From Lasiosphaeria ovina (Eukaryota; Ascomycota; Sordariomycetes; Sordariales; Lasiosphaeriaceae), in NCBI GenBank assembly GCA_033439765.1, contig JAULSN010000005.1:186001-250000 (forward strand): a DNA stretch of 64,000 nt, given 5' to 3'. The translations under genes were made by a program, and so were the position numbers. Positions 42,500 through 53,537 of this stretch are shown piece by piece. The notes beneath the pieces were generated by a model. That model was not told where the DNA came from, searched no databases, and saw only the letters and a program-made list of their open reading frames with translations. Within the stretch, counting starts at the first letter, position 1, and each line of letters begins with the position of its first letter.

Positions 42500-42620
42500 A
42501 CAATGTGTGATGTGCATTGGCTAGCTAACTGTAGGAGGGGAAAATCCCCGTACTAAATGTGTGGGCGAGAACCCGTGCACGGGCCTATGGCCCATGCACC
42601 TACCAGCTAGGGCTCAGCCC
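42500..42620 (+). repeat. About 130-bp dispersed repeat, copy B
   Basis: Aligns with the reverse complement of 6440-6570, including GTAGGAGGGGAAAATCCCCG and TACTAAATGTGTGGGCGAGA. Flanks on both sides of the shared block diverge gradually rather than at a sharp terminus. Confidence 0.65.
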
Positions 42621-42889
42621 CGCAACAAAACGCCAAATCGCCTCGAAACTCGTTTTGCCGCCGCCACCACCACCGCCATATCCCCTCAAATCCGATTGCC
42701 CCGTAGTCAGGCCCACAGTCTTCAGGCGTCGCCAAGAGCCACATGGATATTGTATATGCCTCCCTGACGTACCATCAAAGCAGCTATTAACCGTCATATC
42801 CGACCAAAACATTCTCTCGGGCCTCCCGATGAGCCGGGTGATGGCGATGAAAACAAAAAGGATGGACAACTGATGATAGATGGGGCGCT

Positions 42890-43022
42890 CTGGCTCTCCT
42901 TCTTCAGCTCTGGCTCTCCTTCAGCTCTGGCTCTCCTTCTCCAGCCATCTCGCCTTCTCCAGCTTCTCCTCTCCTTCTCCAGCCATCTCGCCTTCTCCAG
43001 CTTCTCCTCTCCTTCTACTTCT
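42890..43022. repeat. CTCCTTCTCCAGC minisatellite
   Basis: Repeats of GCTCTGGCTCTCCTTC and of TCTCCAGCCATCTCGCC, including a 46-bp direct duplication. It directly abuts the 20/21-nt array at 43026. Confidence 0.8.
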
Positions 43023-43025
43023 CCT

Positions 43026-43163
43026 CCTACGAAGCTGTCTAGATACCTACGGAAGCTTTCTAGATGCCTACGAAGCTGTCTAGATACCTACGGAAGCTGT
43101 CTAGATGCCTACGAAGCTGTCTAGATACCTACGGAAGCTTTCTAGATACCTATAGAGGCTATC
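43026..43163 (+). repeat. 20/21-nt repeat array, left arm of inverted pair
   Basis: Alternating units CCTACGAAGCTGTCTAGATA and CCTACGGAAGCTTTCTAGATG, six clear copies and a degenerate seventh. The same units occur inverted at 44235-44306. Confidence 0.9.
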
Positions 43164-43508
43164 TATTATGGCGGGTATCTTGTCCCGATCCCCCACTCGC
43201 GGCGAATTCCCAGTTCGGGGTTACAGCACGTCCCGGCCCGCCGCTCGTACTCAGTCCCGCAGTATATCCCAAATTCTGTGTTATGGTACGCCTCGATCTA
43301 TCGCTCTGGGTGGGTTCCGGGCTTGCTGTTGGCGCATGTCTCAATCTCTCGCTAGTGGTGGATCTACGGTCCGGTGTTCGGGTAGGTCTCGGGGTCGGGC
43401 CGGGGATAATACGATAATGCCTAACAGATACTAGATCCGAGCCGTAGTCGTCATTTCATACGCCGACGCCGCCGCTGATCTCTTGGATCACTTCGCCTGT
43501 TTTCTAGT

Positions 43509-44063
43509 ATGGCGGGATCCGAGTCCACCATGGCGGGATCCGAGTCCACCATGGCGGGATCCGAGTCCACCATGACTATGGCGGGATCTGAGTCCACCAT
43601 GACCATGGCCGGATCTAAGTCCACCATGACTATGGCGGGATCTGAGTCCACCATGACCATGGCGGGATCTAAGTCCACCATGACTATGGCGAGATCCGAG
43701 TCCACCATGGCCCCGGTCAAGCGCCGAAAGAAATCCAGAACGTTCATAACGCAAGCGCAGAAACAGCGCATGAACCAGAGACGCCTGGAGGCTCGCAAGC
43801 GGCAGAAGCGGCACCTGCAGCGACGCGCGACAATGGCGGCCCTGGAGAAGAAGAAGGGGAAGCTGACGAAGAAGTCGGCCAAGCTGGAGAAGAAATTGGC
43901 GAAGATGGCGAAGAAAGCGGCGGAGCTGGAATTGGCGGAGCTGGAGAAGAAAGCGGCGGAGCTGGAGATGCAGGCCGCGCTGGACCGCCTGACGGCCGCG
44001 CTGGAGGAGGCGGATCGGGAGGAGGAGCTGTTGGCCTCGCTGGACCGCCTGGACATGTCGTAG
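43509..44063 (+). CDS. MAGSEST-repeat, basic/coiled-coil protein (hypothetical)
   Basis: 184-residue ORF whose N-terminus is eight tandem units of MAGSEST or MTMAGSEST/MTMAGSKST, encoded by 21- and 27-nt direct repeats (43509-43708). Each unit brings its own ATG. A basic region follows (APVKRRKKSRTF, QAQKQRMNQRRLEARKRQKR), then a long Lys/Glu/Ala-rich helix with heptad-like leucines (KLEKKLAKMAKKAAELE ... LDRLTAALEEADREEELLAS). The basic stretch plus coiled coil superficially resembles a bZIP, but the N-x7-R signature is not met. It lies midway between two inverted 20/21-nt repeat arrays (43026-43163 and 44235-44306), so it may be the passenger gene of a mobile cassette. No known family. Confidence 0.5.
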   Translation: MAGSESTMAGSESTMAGSESTMTMAGSESTMTMAGSKSTMTMAGSESTMTMAGSKSTMTMARSESTMAPVKRRKKSRTFITQAQKQRMNQRRLEARKRQKRHLQRRATMAALEKKKGKLTKKSAKLEKKLAKMAKKAAELELAELEKKAAELEMQAALDRLTAALEEADREEELLASLDRLDMS

Positions 44064-44234
44064 GCCAGCACAGCAGGTAACTATCATGCCCATGCTCTCT
44101 ACTTGACTCGACCGCCAGGCTAACTAATCACTCGACTCCGAGCAAGCCCTCTCTTTCTGACTCTCTCTCGACCACATCGCATCGCATCGCATCACATCCT
44201 TTGAAGGCAAGATAAGGCGGGGATGAGAGACAAG

Positions 44235-44306
44235 CATCTAGAAAGCTTCCGTAGGTATCTAGACAGCTTCGTAGGCATCTAGAAAGCTTCCGTAGGCATC
44301 CAGAAA
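44235..44306 (-). repeat. 20/21-nt repeat array, right arm (inverted)
   Basis: CATCTAGAAAGCTTCCGTAGG and TATCTAGACAGCTTCGTAGG alternate; these are the reverse complements of the units at 43026-43163. Three and a half copies. Confidence 0.9.
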
Positions 44307-44591
44307 TATCATATACGCCTTTTGGATATATATATAAGGGGGGTCCCTTAATTTATCTAATATTAAAGACGAGGAAGAATAAATGCCGTATTATATATAG
44401 GACGGTAGCGTGAGTCTTCTCGGTATACGTGTTATTAGGTAGCAAAGCTATGGTTATGCTATTGGTATTAAAGGGGTTAAGCTCAAACTAGCTAGGGTTC
44501 CCGTACGCGATTAATAACAACGTCCAATTTACTCTCGCTCTTGTAAAGTACCTTGTCTCTCTGGAACTGGCTCCTCTGCTATCTCCAAGGA

Positions 44592-45884
44592 CTATCGTAT
44601 TACTACTTCAAATGCCCCTCCACCCCGGTCAGCCCCAACCAGGGACTCTTCCCGTACAGAGGGTTGGATTTCCTGAACGCGCTCTTCCTCGTCCACGCTA
44701 GGCCATGTAACGGTGAAAGAATTAGTCATGGTTATATATAGCCAGGTTGCCCGAAGTGTTGTTGCTCCTGCAATCACCAGGCTCGAAATCTGGCCGACAG
44801 TGAATAGTTGGGGCGACCGGGTGGAGCTATAAGCCCCTATCGTTTGTTCGACACAAATGATAGATACTAAGCCAAAAAGGAGGTTTTGAAGAAAGTCGAG
44901 ACCGATGGTTGGTGGCACGTTCTCCCATGTGGTCTTGTTTCGTTCCCATCGGTGAAAGTCTCACATGTAGCTTATGCTAAAATGCCAGTTCCGCATGGCG
45001 AGTAGCCAACGGGAGGCATAGTAGATCCAGAAGATGGGGTGTTCGATTGCTGACACGGCGACACACGTGCTCTTCCATACCCACCAGAAAAAAGAGAAGC
45101 AATTGCAATTCGGCGCGGCAAATAATCCGTCGTCAAACCGAGCCATGATCACGCCAATGACCACCAGGCCAAGAAACTGAGATATTGAAACAACGACTAC
45201 CGCCCAGCGTGCGGCCAGCATATCCCGGGACGACAATGCAACAGACACGCCGAGGTTCTGCGCATCGAGCATCATTGTGCCGACAGCTGCATCGAGAGGA
45301 GACAGGGTCTGTTGTTGCATCTGCACCACGACGGCGATTGCTAGTGAGAGGTGCGCAATGACCAGGCCAGTTGCAAATTCCTTGCACGCCGTCTTTCTGG
45401 GCCTTATCAATGCGGCACCCGATATCACCAATAACCACATCAGGCCCTGCTGGACCCAAAGAGCCGACCTTACTCCGACTCCGGCCAGGTCCCCATCGAT
45501 GTTGACGCTACACTGCGGATTCATGTCCTTTTGCACCTCGCGAGCGTGTCTAAACGTGGAAATGGCCAATACAAACTCCATGAGAAATATCGCCAAGAAG
45601 CCTCTCGCGAGCCGGATGTCCACCCAGTCCATCTGGTCATTGGCGGGATTTTTGTTGTGGTTGCTGTTTTTCTGGGGTTTGAACTTGCTGTGCCCGAGGT
45701 AGATATATCGTAGTAGGTATACAAGGGGATTCCAACGGACCGGAACAAAATTTTGCTTGCTGATTAAGAGTACTTGTCGTATCATGCGATACAGTTGAAT
45801 AAGGAGAAAACCCACCACGAATACCAGCCTCATAGGAGCTGGCAGCATGGAATTTATGGAGTTGTCAAGACTGGTTGAGTTCAT
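44592..45884 (-). pseudogene. Multi-pass membrane protein interrupted by one in-frame TGA
   Basis: From ATG at 45884 (MNSTSLDNSINSMLP) the minus frame encodes about seven hydrophobic segments (for example MRLVFVVGFLLIQLY, LWVQQGLMWLLVISGAAL, WAVVVVSISQFLGLVVIGVI). It reaches ISYM and stops at TGA (44963-44961). The same frame continues without any shift: DFHRWERNKTTWENVPPTIG, two more membrane segments, and a normal stop at 44592. No intron signals surround the TGA. A CGA-to-TGA or TGG-to-TGA change would explain it. It resembles uncharacterised fungal integral membrane proteins; I cannot name the family. If read through, the protein would be about 430 residues. Confidence 0.55.
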
Positions 45885-47629
45885 TCTTATAGACTTGAAT
45901 AGACCAGGGCAGGGCAAGACGGATTGAGGATTGGGGACGAAGACCTGAAGTAAAAGTGAAGAAGTAAAAGTGAAGAAAAAGAAGGCCTTACTTATACCCA
46001 CAGGCGGGCCCGTACCTGCTTACGGCACAGACCTAACCGTCACAAGCTGCCCGGAACGGAAGGAACGAGCAGAAGCAGCGCCCCCGCACCTCACGCGGTT
46101 CGGGGTCACACCATTCTAGGGCAAACAAACAAGCAAACACCGCGGCACGGTCCACAGGCCGCAGCCAGTCGAGCGAAGTTCAGACTAAGGAATAACGAAG
46201 GAAGAGGGCAGGTTACTAAGGAAGGAGCAGCGTAGGGAAGGAGCGGAAGCACCTACTAAAGAAAGGGGTAGGGGGGCTGAGTCACCGGGCAACACCCGGG
46301 AAGACTGGGGTAGCGGTAGGTAGCGAGCGCACAACGTGCGCCGCGCAGCCGGGGCGCCCCAACTAACTAACTTTTATGTGGCTCGATGGCTGTCACCGAG
46401 GCGGGTAGAAGAGACCCGTAAGTTGGATCGAAGAACAACGGGATGAAGATAGGAAGGAGGAACGCGCACGCTTCGCGGGCACGCCCCCCCCTTCTGTATA
46501 ATAGAGCCCGCGTGAGCGGATTGAGCTTAGGGCAAAGTAAACAATCTAGGCATAGCGCCCTCAGCACCCACACAACGGCCACAACACTCACAACTCCAAC
46601 ACAGCCACTATAGTGCCCTATACTTCAGGACCCTACAACCCTAGTAACTAGCCATACTTTAACACGAGCCACTGTGTAAACCCTTTTACTATAATCTGAG
46701 ACACTCGGACTAGCGTAATTATGTAGCCGTACCTCTTTCCTTTTCATATCTAAACATTTGACCATAACTGCCTATAGCTTATAAGGCTGGTATGTGGCTA
46801 GTTTGTTGCTTCTCTTTTATTACTTAGTATCTTTCTACTCTCATCACTACCTAGCCGCCGTACCTAGATGCCCAATAAAAGCCTGTTTGGTGGATATCTT
46901 CTTAGCTTGGGAGTTCTATTGAAGGCAATGAAGTGGCTTGCGAGGGTCTCTCCTTTTGCTTCTTTAGCTAGGATATTGCTGTCTTTACTTAACAGCTAGC
47001 CTTCCGCAACAACGGCCCGGCCCAGCTATACTGTTAGTTTTAGGGGCCTAGGCAGCAGGCTCGTCTACGGTAAGACGTATGGATCTCGGACGCGGCAATT
47101 TTCTCTCTTGGACTTCTTACGGATGCGTTTAAACTAGTTTTCATACTGGCTCAACTTTTTATGTTTGACTTGTTTTAACACCTCTAAACTACATATTTCC
47201 GTTTGCCAGCTAGGGCAGCGGCTGGCACCGGCTTGCTGGGGAGTAACCGCGACAATTTCTCTTTTTCCTCCTTCGGCTGCTATCTTGCCGCCTTCCTTCG
47301 CAGCCGACCATACGCAGAATTGGCTAGATAGGACGGGATCAAGACCACGATGGATAGCCTGAGCGACGCTACAGAATAGCATCACAACTTCACAAGATCG
47401 AGGCAGCATAACATCATAGGACATTTCCAGAAGAAACAAGAAATACGAGACACTTCTAAACAACGTCGGGATGTCCATAAGCCATTCGATTCAAGAGATA
47501 GTATATACATGAGATATCTAGAGGGGGGATTTCTATTTTTACACATGCGTAGCAGCTTCAGAGGTACACAAAATCCCAAAGGCCGCACTCTTCTCCCGGC
47601 CTCATCGATCACGCTTATCGTATGATACA
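45885..47629. other. Repeat-like, gene-free stretch
   Basis: No gene is supported. 46140-46360 is purine-rich on the plus strand (GAAGGAGCAGCGTAGGGAAGG), followed at 46500-46640 by a TATA-like TGTATAATAG and CACAAC-rich sequence, reminiscent of a retroelement LTR/leader, but no partner copy is in the window. 46640-47600 is AT-rich. Confidence 0.35.
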
Positions 47630-48665
47630 CTATTTGTCAAAGTCGAACTTCTGTCTTACAGGCGTCTCGCTTAACTCCCACGTCTTCCTGGCTTCCAGCT
47701 CGCCGATGGCCCAAGGCGACATCCCCTCAACCCGATCGGGCAGTTTGTCGAGCGAGCGAATGTACTAGCTATTGAAGTCTAATCAGAAAGCATTAGGTTA
47801 GCTTGACACAGGTAACAGCAGCGTTCTAGCCACTACATGTTCACTTACCCTTGACGGCCGGGGCCAGCGCAGCATACGCGTGGATGGCAACGCCGCAGTT
47901 GGAATCCAAGGGGGTTGAGGCGGCCCACCCGAGCGGGTCGCCGACCTTCTGCAGCAAGGCCCACAGCTTGTCGAACTTGTCCAAGGCGCCGTGGGTAGAC
48001 AGGTTTTTGTAGATGACGCCAGGGCTCAGGTTGACGGCGACCAGGCCCCTGCTGCCGAGGCGGCGGGCCAGCGAGGCGGCGTGGAGGATGTTGGCCGTCT
48101 TGGAGGCGGCGTAGGCAAACCACGGGTCGTAGGACGCGCCACAGTGGAAGCCGTGGTCAAATTGCCGCACGCCGCCCAGCCGGTAGCCCTCGATGACGCG
48201 CGGGGCGGGCCCGCTGCGCAGCAGCTTGTCCATAATCAGGTTCGTGAAGAGGAAGTGGCCGAGGTAGTTGAACTGCCAGCAGCTCTCGTGGCCGTCGACG
48301 GTAGTGGAGTACGGTACAGCCATAATGCCTGCGTTGTTGACGACGACGTTGATGCCCTCGGCGTACGAGTTGACCTCGTCAGCGGCCGCGCGCACCGAGG
48401 CAAAAAACGCCAGGTCTAGGTGCAGGATGCGCGTCTGGGCTGCGCTGTTGATTGCCTTGATGCTGGCAGCCACCTCGGACGCTTTCTCGACGTTCAGGGC
48501 GGCGAGAACGGTGAGCTTGGGAGATGCCTTGGCGATAGTCTCGGGGAAGAAGGCTCCTAGGCTGTTGGGGGACACGCTCGTGATCAGAAACACCTTGTCT
48601 TTGACCTCACTGGCGAAATTAGCAACGATCTGGTCGGCGCCAGTCTCGTCGCTGTAAGGGTGCAT
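47630..48665 (-). pseudogene. Short-chain dehydrogenase/reductase, disabled
   Basis: Exon 1 (48665-47849) begins MHPYSDETGADQ and shows an SDR: a variant cofactor loop TSVSPNSLGAFF, NNAGIMAVPY, an NYLGHFLFTNL helix, and YAASKTANIL with the catalytic Tyr and Lys. The block that normally carries the catalytic serine (RVI-NVSS-GYRL) reads PRVIEGYRLGGVR, so about four codons including the serine are missing. A GTAAGT donor follows codon VKG. The only acceptor that keeps phase (AG at 47780-47779) leads to DFNS, then TAG (47767-47765), then an open family-like tail YIRSLDKLPDR ... RKTWELSE ending at 47630. The missing serine and the nonsense codon make it non-functional as an oxidoreductase. Substrate unknown. 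Confidence 0.65.
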
Positions 48666-49303
48666 GGCTTCGAAGTCAATGCCTCGATGGGTCTGTGTTG
48701 GAGGATGAATGATTGAAGGAAGGATGTTGTCAAAGTGTAAAGAGAGGTGGGCCCGATTAAAAAGGCCATATTATGACACACCCGCCATCGCTTGGTACCC
48801 AAGTTAGGCCCAGGCTGGGGAGCTCTCCAACTGCACTCTGGAATTTGTAATCGCACGATTCTGTGAATTTAGAACCCCGCTTCCCGGGCCTGGGGCCAAA
48901 ATGTCAATTTGCTCTTATGCAAGTGCGTATTCGCCAAAGTACGGCGGAGCACAACCGGGAGATGGCATGGAGGTACGGGGGAAGAGCTGAATGGCCGGCG
49001 TGCTGCTGGGTCGGTGCCTCTGCGACAACCTTGGCAGCTGGAACTCGACGCTGACGCAGTGCGGCCGTAGTGGAGTTAAGCCATACGACCGGGCCCGTAT
49101 CCGACTGATGTCGGGGAGATGTGTATTATTTATCAGAGGTACCTATGGAAGATGTTCTTAGATGTAAAGTAGACGAAAGAAATAAACCGTATATCCAAGG
49201 TAGGCCGTCAGATTGCAAAAGTAGGCCTTCAGATGGCTTGAGTAGGCGTTTAAACTAAATTTCTAACGAGAACGGCAGGACGAACACCAGGCGGATAACC
49301 GTC
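48666..49303. other. Intergenic between SDR pseudogene and PGAM-family gene
   Basis: No gene is recognised. Confidence 0.4.
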
Positions 49304-50341
49304 CTACTCCACCACCTCGGCCTTGATCAAGACCGGCACGACCGTGCCCGGCGCAAGCCTGACCTCGGGATGGCCAATGGCAAAGTACAGGGCCAGGATG
49401 GTGCCCGAGTGCGCCGTCAGCGAGACGATGTCGCTGTCCCTGTCATTGGCAAACAAGTCGTCGAGGAACCTCTCGACGCGCACGGCGTGCTCTTCTAGCG
49501 TCTCGCGGACGTCGGGGTTCCACATCTCGTCGGCCTCGGCGAAGCCGTCCTCGAACGCAAACAACGGGTGGTTCTCGGCAATCCACGTCCGCGAGCGCCG
49601 GCGGTCGCACGTGTGCACGCCTAGCCGCTCGCGCACGAGCTCCTTGATGATTGGCTTGAACGGCGGGACGGGGGCGTCTGGGACGGCGAGCCCCATAAAG
49701 GCCAGCTCGCACGTCTCGAGGCAGCGCGCAAGCGGGCTGACGTAGTGCCGCGGCGCGAGCGGCAGTTTGAAGCTGGACGCGGCGTCGGCCCAGAAGACCT
49801 GTATGGCGCGCGCCTCTCTGATGCCCGTGGGCGTCAGGCTGGCGTCGGACCAGGTGGTCGTGCCGTCGTCGTCGAGGCGCGCCCAGTGGGCCTGTCAGGG
49901 TTAGCATTCTTTTTGGAGTTCATTTTCAAGTGTGCAAGGGTGGACGGAATACCTCCCACTCGACAGTCCCGACCTTGGCCTCCATGACGTTGTGGTAGCC
50001 TTCGCCATGGCGGGCGGCGTAGATGAGCTTATACGCGACAGCCTTGTCGGCGGCAGCGCCTGGGCTGTTGAGGTGGCCGAGGTAGTGCACGAAGCGCTCC
50101 CAGGGCTGCTTCTCGCGCCGCGGGTCAAAGGTGTCGTCGGTCTCGTAGGCCCGGTCAATGAGGCCCAGGCCCGGCAGCGTGACCTTTGTCGTGACAAATT
50201 CCGTCAGCAAAGCTCGACCGGTCAGCACAGCCGGATGATGCGGAGGCTCACAGATTCAAACGACGGAATGGCGGGCTCGTCGCTGTGCTTGAAGAAGCCA
50301 GTCACGGCCGTGTACTTGAGTTTGGGGGCGCTGGCAGCCAT
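49304..50341 (-). CDS. Phosphoglycerate mutase-family (histidine phosphatase) protein, three exons
   Basis: Exons (minus): 50341-50252, 50183-49953 and 49891-49304; introns are phase 0 with GTGAGC and GTATTC donors. The product has 302 residues, starting MAASAPKLKYTAVTGFFKHS. Exon 2 carries the histidine phosphatase signature YAARHGEGYHNV, where the His is the phospho-acceptor. Exon 3 has SPLARCLETCELAF (second Arg), and LTAHSGTILALYF, where the distal catalytic His lies. The size and layout match the fungal PHO-like/PGAM family related to yeast Pmu1, not glycolytic mutase. A cytosolic phosphatase acting on small phosphoesters is inferred; the substrate is unknown. No signal peptide. It is transcribed in the same direction as GUA1, downstream of it. 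Confidence 0.85.
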
Positions 50342-50885
50342 GCTTGCTTCAATCGCAAGGCCAGGACAAGGCATCGAGGCAAGAGCTTGGACAATGGTCG
50401 ATGCCAACATTGGTGTTGGGCGAATGAAAGGAGAGCCTTGACCGCTTTGGAAGTCGTTGGCAGCTGCCTGGCATCACGTCAGCATCGTGGCGCCATCCCA
50501 TTGGCTCGCTGCTCTCTAGCTTGTGGAGTCGACGACAAATCTACTCACTCAATTCTAAATCAACTAATTCAAGCTATAGGCCTAGGAGAGAAAGCGTACG
50601 CCAAGGCGAGTGTCCCTGTCGAGATAGAAAAAAGCAAATATGGCTTGACTGCGTGGTTGAACGCCTTTCGGCAATCGGATATGGCGTGTTTTTGTGGGTC
50701 TGAGAGGCCGCCACGCCGTTGGGAACGTGAAACTGATTGTCTATGCCAATCTATCCGAGTTTACCGAAACCAATGACCCCATGGGCTTGGGCTTGATAAG
50801 TCTTATCCGATCTTGATCCCGTCCATCGCCCTAAATGCACCCAAACCGGCCGCCGCGACACCACACGCCATTTTACTGCCCAGGC
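50342..50885. other. GUA1 3' flank and PGAM-family promoter
   Basis: No gene is recognised. The segment 50841-50885, with the last GUA1 codons up to 50913, has a diverged duplicate at 58466-58538. Confidence 0.5.
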
Positions 50886-53537
50886 TTACTCCATCTCGAT
50901 CGTTCCAGGCGGCTTGCTTGTAACGTCGTAGGTGACGCGGCAAACACTACACAAGAGCATCATTAGTGGAACTGTTGCGAATGGCATTCGGGGGTGGAGA
51001 AACATACCCATCCACCTCGTTGATGATCCTGTTCATGACCTTCTGGAGGACCGCCCATGGGAACTCAACTGCGGGTTCGTTAGCTTCATTGTGTTCACCG
51101 ATTCTTTGCCATTGCTGCATGCAGGCACTCACAAGCTTCGGCGGTCATGTAGTCGATGGTCACGACAGCGCGCAGGATGATTATGTATCCGTACACGCGC
51201 TTGTCTCCCATGACGCCGACGGCGCGGCTGGGGTCGACGGCGGCGTATGCCTGCGAGATCTGGTTGTACAGGCCAGCCTTGCGGATCTCCGTGATGAAGA
51301 TCTGGTTCTATTAGTCACGGCCTTGTTCCAGGGGGAACAAGGAACTGACATTGTCTGCGCGGCGAGCGATCTCGACCTTCTCAGGCGTCACCTCTCCCAG
51401 GATTCGGACAGCAATGCCAGCTGGGTTGGTTAGCAAATGTCAGCGGTAAGGGGTGCGGCGACACATACGGCCTGGGAAGGGATGCTGTGCGAAAGTCAGC
51501 ATTCGTCAGTGATCTGGGCGGGGTTCAAAGACGTACTCTCATGACGAGTTCTTCGGAAATTCCGAGAGCACGGCCAAGTTCTGTCCAGCTCCATCAGCGA
51601 ACGATCTTCGATTTCTGCAGCCAGGAAATCAGCACGTACCCCGCACTTCGTCCTTGTACAGGCTGCGAAGCGGCTCGATCAGGCGAAGACCCGAACCGTT
51701 GGCCATCCGCTCTGGGAGTCCACCACTTGAGTCAGTTAGCATCAGCTCTGCAAAGAGGCGGAGACGACATACACGTTGTGATGGGTCTAAAGGCTGTTAG
51801 TACTTGTTGCCATGTAGTGGGACGACCTCGACTGACCTTGATTGTGGCGGAGGGGCCCTTGAACGAGAGACTCTCGATCACGTCCGGATACAAAGTGCCC
51901 CTGTGCATGTCGTTAGCGGATGTGACCGCAACGTAACTGTGTCGGACCTACTGGAGGAAGAATTGAATCTTGCCCGCCCGATCAGAGTTGGCGGCCGCTG
52001 CCTCGATCTTGAGCGCCTCCTCCTCGAAGATGTCGATGAACTTGCCGCCTGCAACGAATCAATTGTCAATCAACAGAATTATTCTAGAGTCCGAGATTAG
52101 AGCCTTACCAATAAACTTCCTCTTCTTTTCCGGATCCGAGATCCCCTTGAGCCCGTCCAAGAACACCTGCGAGGCATCCACAACGGTGAGATTGATTCCA
52201 AGGTTCTCGGTCAGATCCTTCTTGACTTGCTCGCACTCATTGAGCCGCATGACGCCGTCTGATATATGTAAGCATCTCCTCAAAGAGCACAAAATGGAAT
52301 GGATTAGGCATGTTGCGAGCGAATAGGCAACCTACTGTTGACGAGAACCGCCCAGAAACGGTCGCCAATGGCCTCTTTCTGCTCAATGTCAGCGGACCAC
52401 GTGACTTGGAAGTGCAGGGAAATTGTCCACGGATGCTTGGAGCTAAATCAGACGCACCATGAGCTTGGCGGCGACTGTGGAATCGACACCGCCGCTGACA
52501 GCTCCGAGCACCTGGCCCTTCTCGCCGACAATGTCGCGGATCCGCTTCCGCTCCGTCTCGAGAAACGCAGCCATGGTCCAGTTTTGCTGGCAGCCGCAGA
52601 TGCCGACGGCAAAGTTCTCGAGCAGCTTGGTGCCGTTCTCGGTGTGGGTGACCTCGGGGTGGAACTGCAGGCCGTAGATGTGCTTGCTGCCATGGGCAAT
52701 GGCGGCATACTCAGAGTTGTCCGAGGTTGCCACGGTGTGGAAGCCCTCGGGTAGGTTCGCCAGCTTGTCGCCGTGGCTCATCCAGACGCGCATCGAGTCC
52801 TCGAGCCCCTGGAACAGGCGGTCGACGTGGCCGTTGACCGTCTGTGCCTTGAGATTGGCATGGCCGTACTCGCGGTGGGTGCCGGCGATGACGTTTTCGG
52901 GGTTTACGCGGTACGCAATCTCCTGCATGCCATCTGCGATTTATGTCTGGGTTAGCTGCGGCGGGCGTGGCCAGGACAGGACAGCAGACGTACAGCATAT
53001 GCCAAGAATAGGAACGTCTAGTAGATGTCAGCACAGAGCGCATGCCAAGAGCCGGGGGGCATACTCAGATCGAGGACTGCAGGGTCCACATGGGGGCTTC
53101 CTTCCTCATATACCGAGTAGGGGCCGCCCGAGAGGATGATTCCCTTGGGGGTGAAGTCTAGGTCTGCAATATTTGTGGTGCACGGGAGCATCTCCGAGAA
53201 GACATTGAGCTCGCGAAGACGGCGCGTGATTCTGGGATGGTCAGTTCAACCGGCGGCAGCATAGGGATGTCATTGTAGTGGATGGTCGGGGTGATGGGGT
53301 GATGGGATGATGGCTTGGGTGCTATGAGTCCAAGTAGAGACGAGACATGGGTGTCTTGGCACCAGTGACATACAAGTGAGTGTACTGAGATCTACGAGGG
53401 TCGCGAGTTAGCTTCAATTTCAATTTCAATTTCGATGCGCGCGGAGGCGGGGCACGAGACGCGGCTCACCCGAAATCCAGGACCAGGACCGTGTCAAAGG
53501 CCTTGTGAGGCATCGCCTCTCCGGGTATGGCAGACAT
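50886..53537 (-). CDS. GUA1: GMP synthase (glutamine-hydrolysing), 17 exons
   Basis: Exons (minus): 53537-53470, 53391-53374, 53231-53065, 53017-52994, 52933-52458, 52378-52336, 52258-52109, 52048-51952, 51900-51837, 51786-51773, 51725-51640, 51580-51537, 51484-51469, 51420-51350, 51301-51133, 51068-51008 and 50946-50886. All 16 introns are GT-AG and phases close to 542 residues, the usual family length. The N-terminal class I amidotransferase has [22 protein letters not shown], the nucleophile Cys92 in LGICYGMQ (on the 24-nt exon 4) and FHPEVTHT. The ATP-pyrophosphatase loop is [13 protein letters not shown] near residue 239, and the C-terminal dimer domain ends [17 protein letters not shown]. 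It makes GMP from XMP, glutamine and ATP in the cytosol. The start could also be the ATG at 53513. Confidence 0.96.

Noticed and set aside
46275..46640. Solo LTR of a retrotransposon
   Set aside because: A purine tract, TG start and TATA-like box are present, but there is no second copy, no TG...CA boundary pair and no target duplication in the window.
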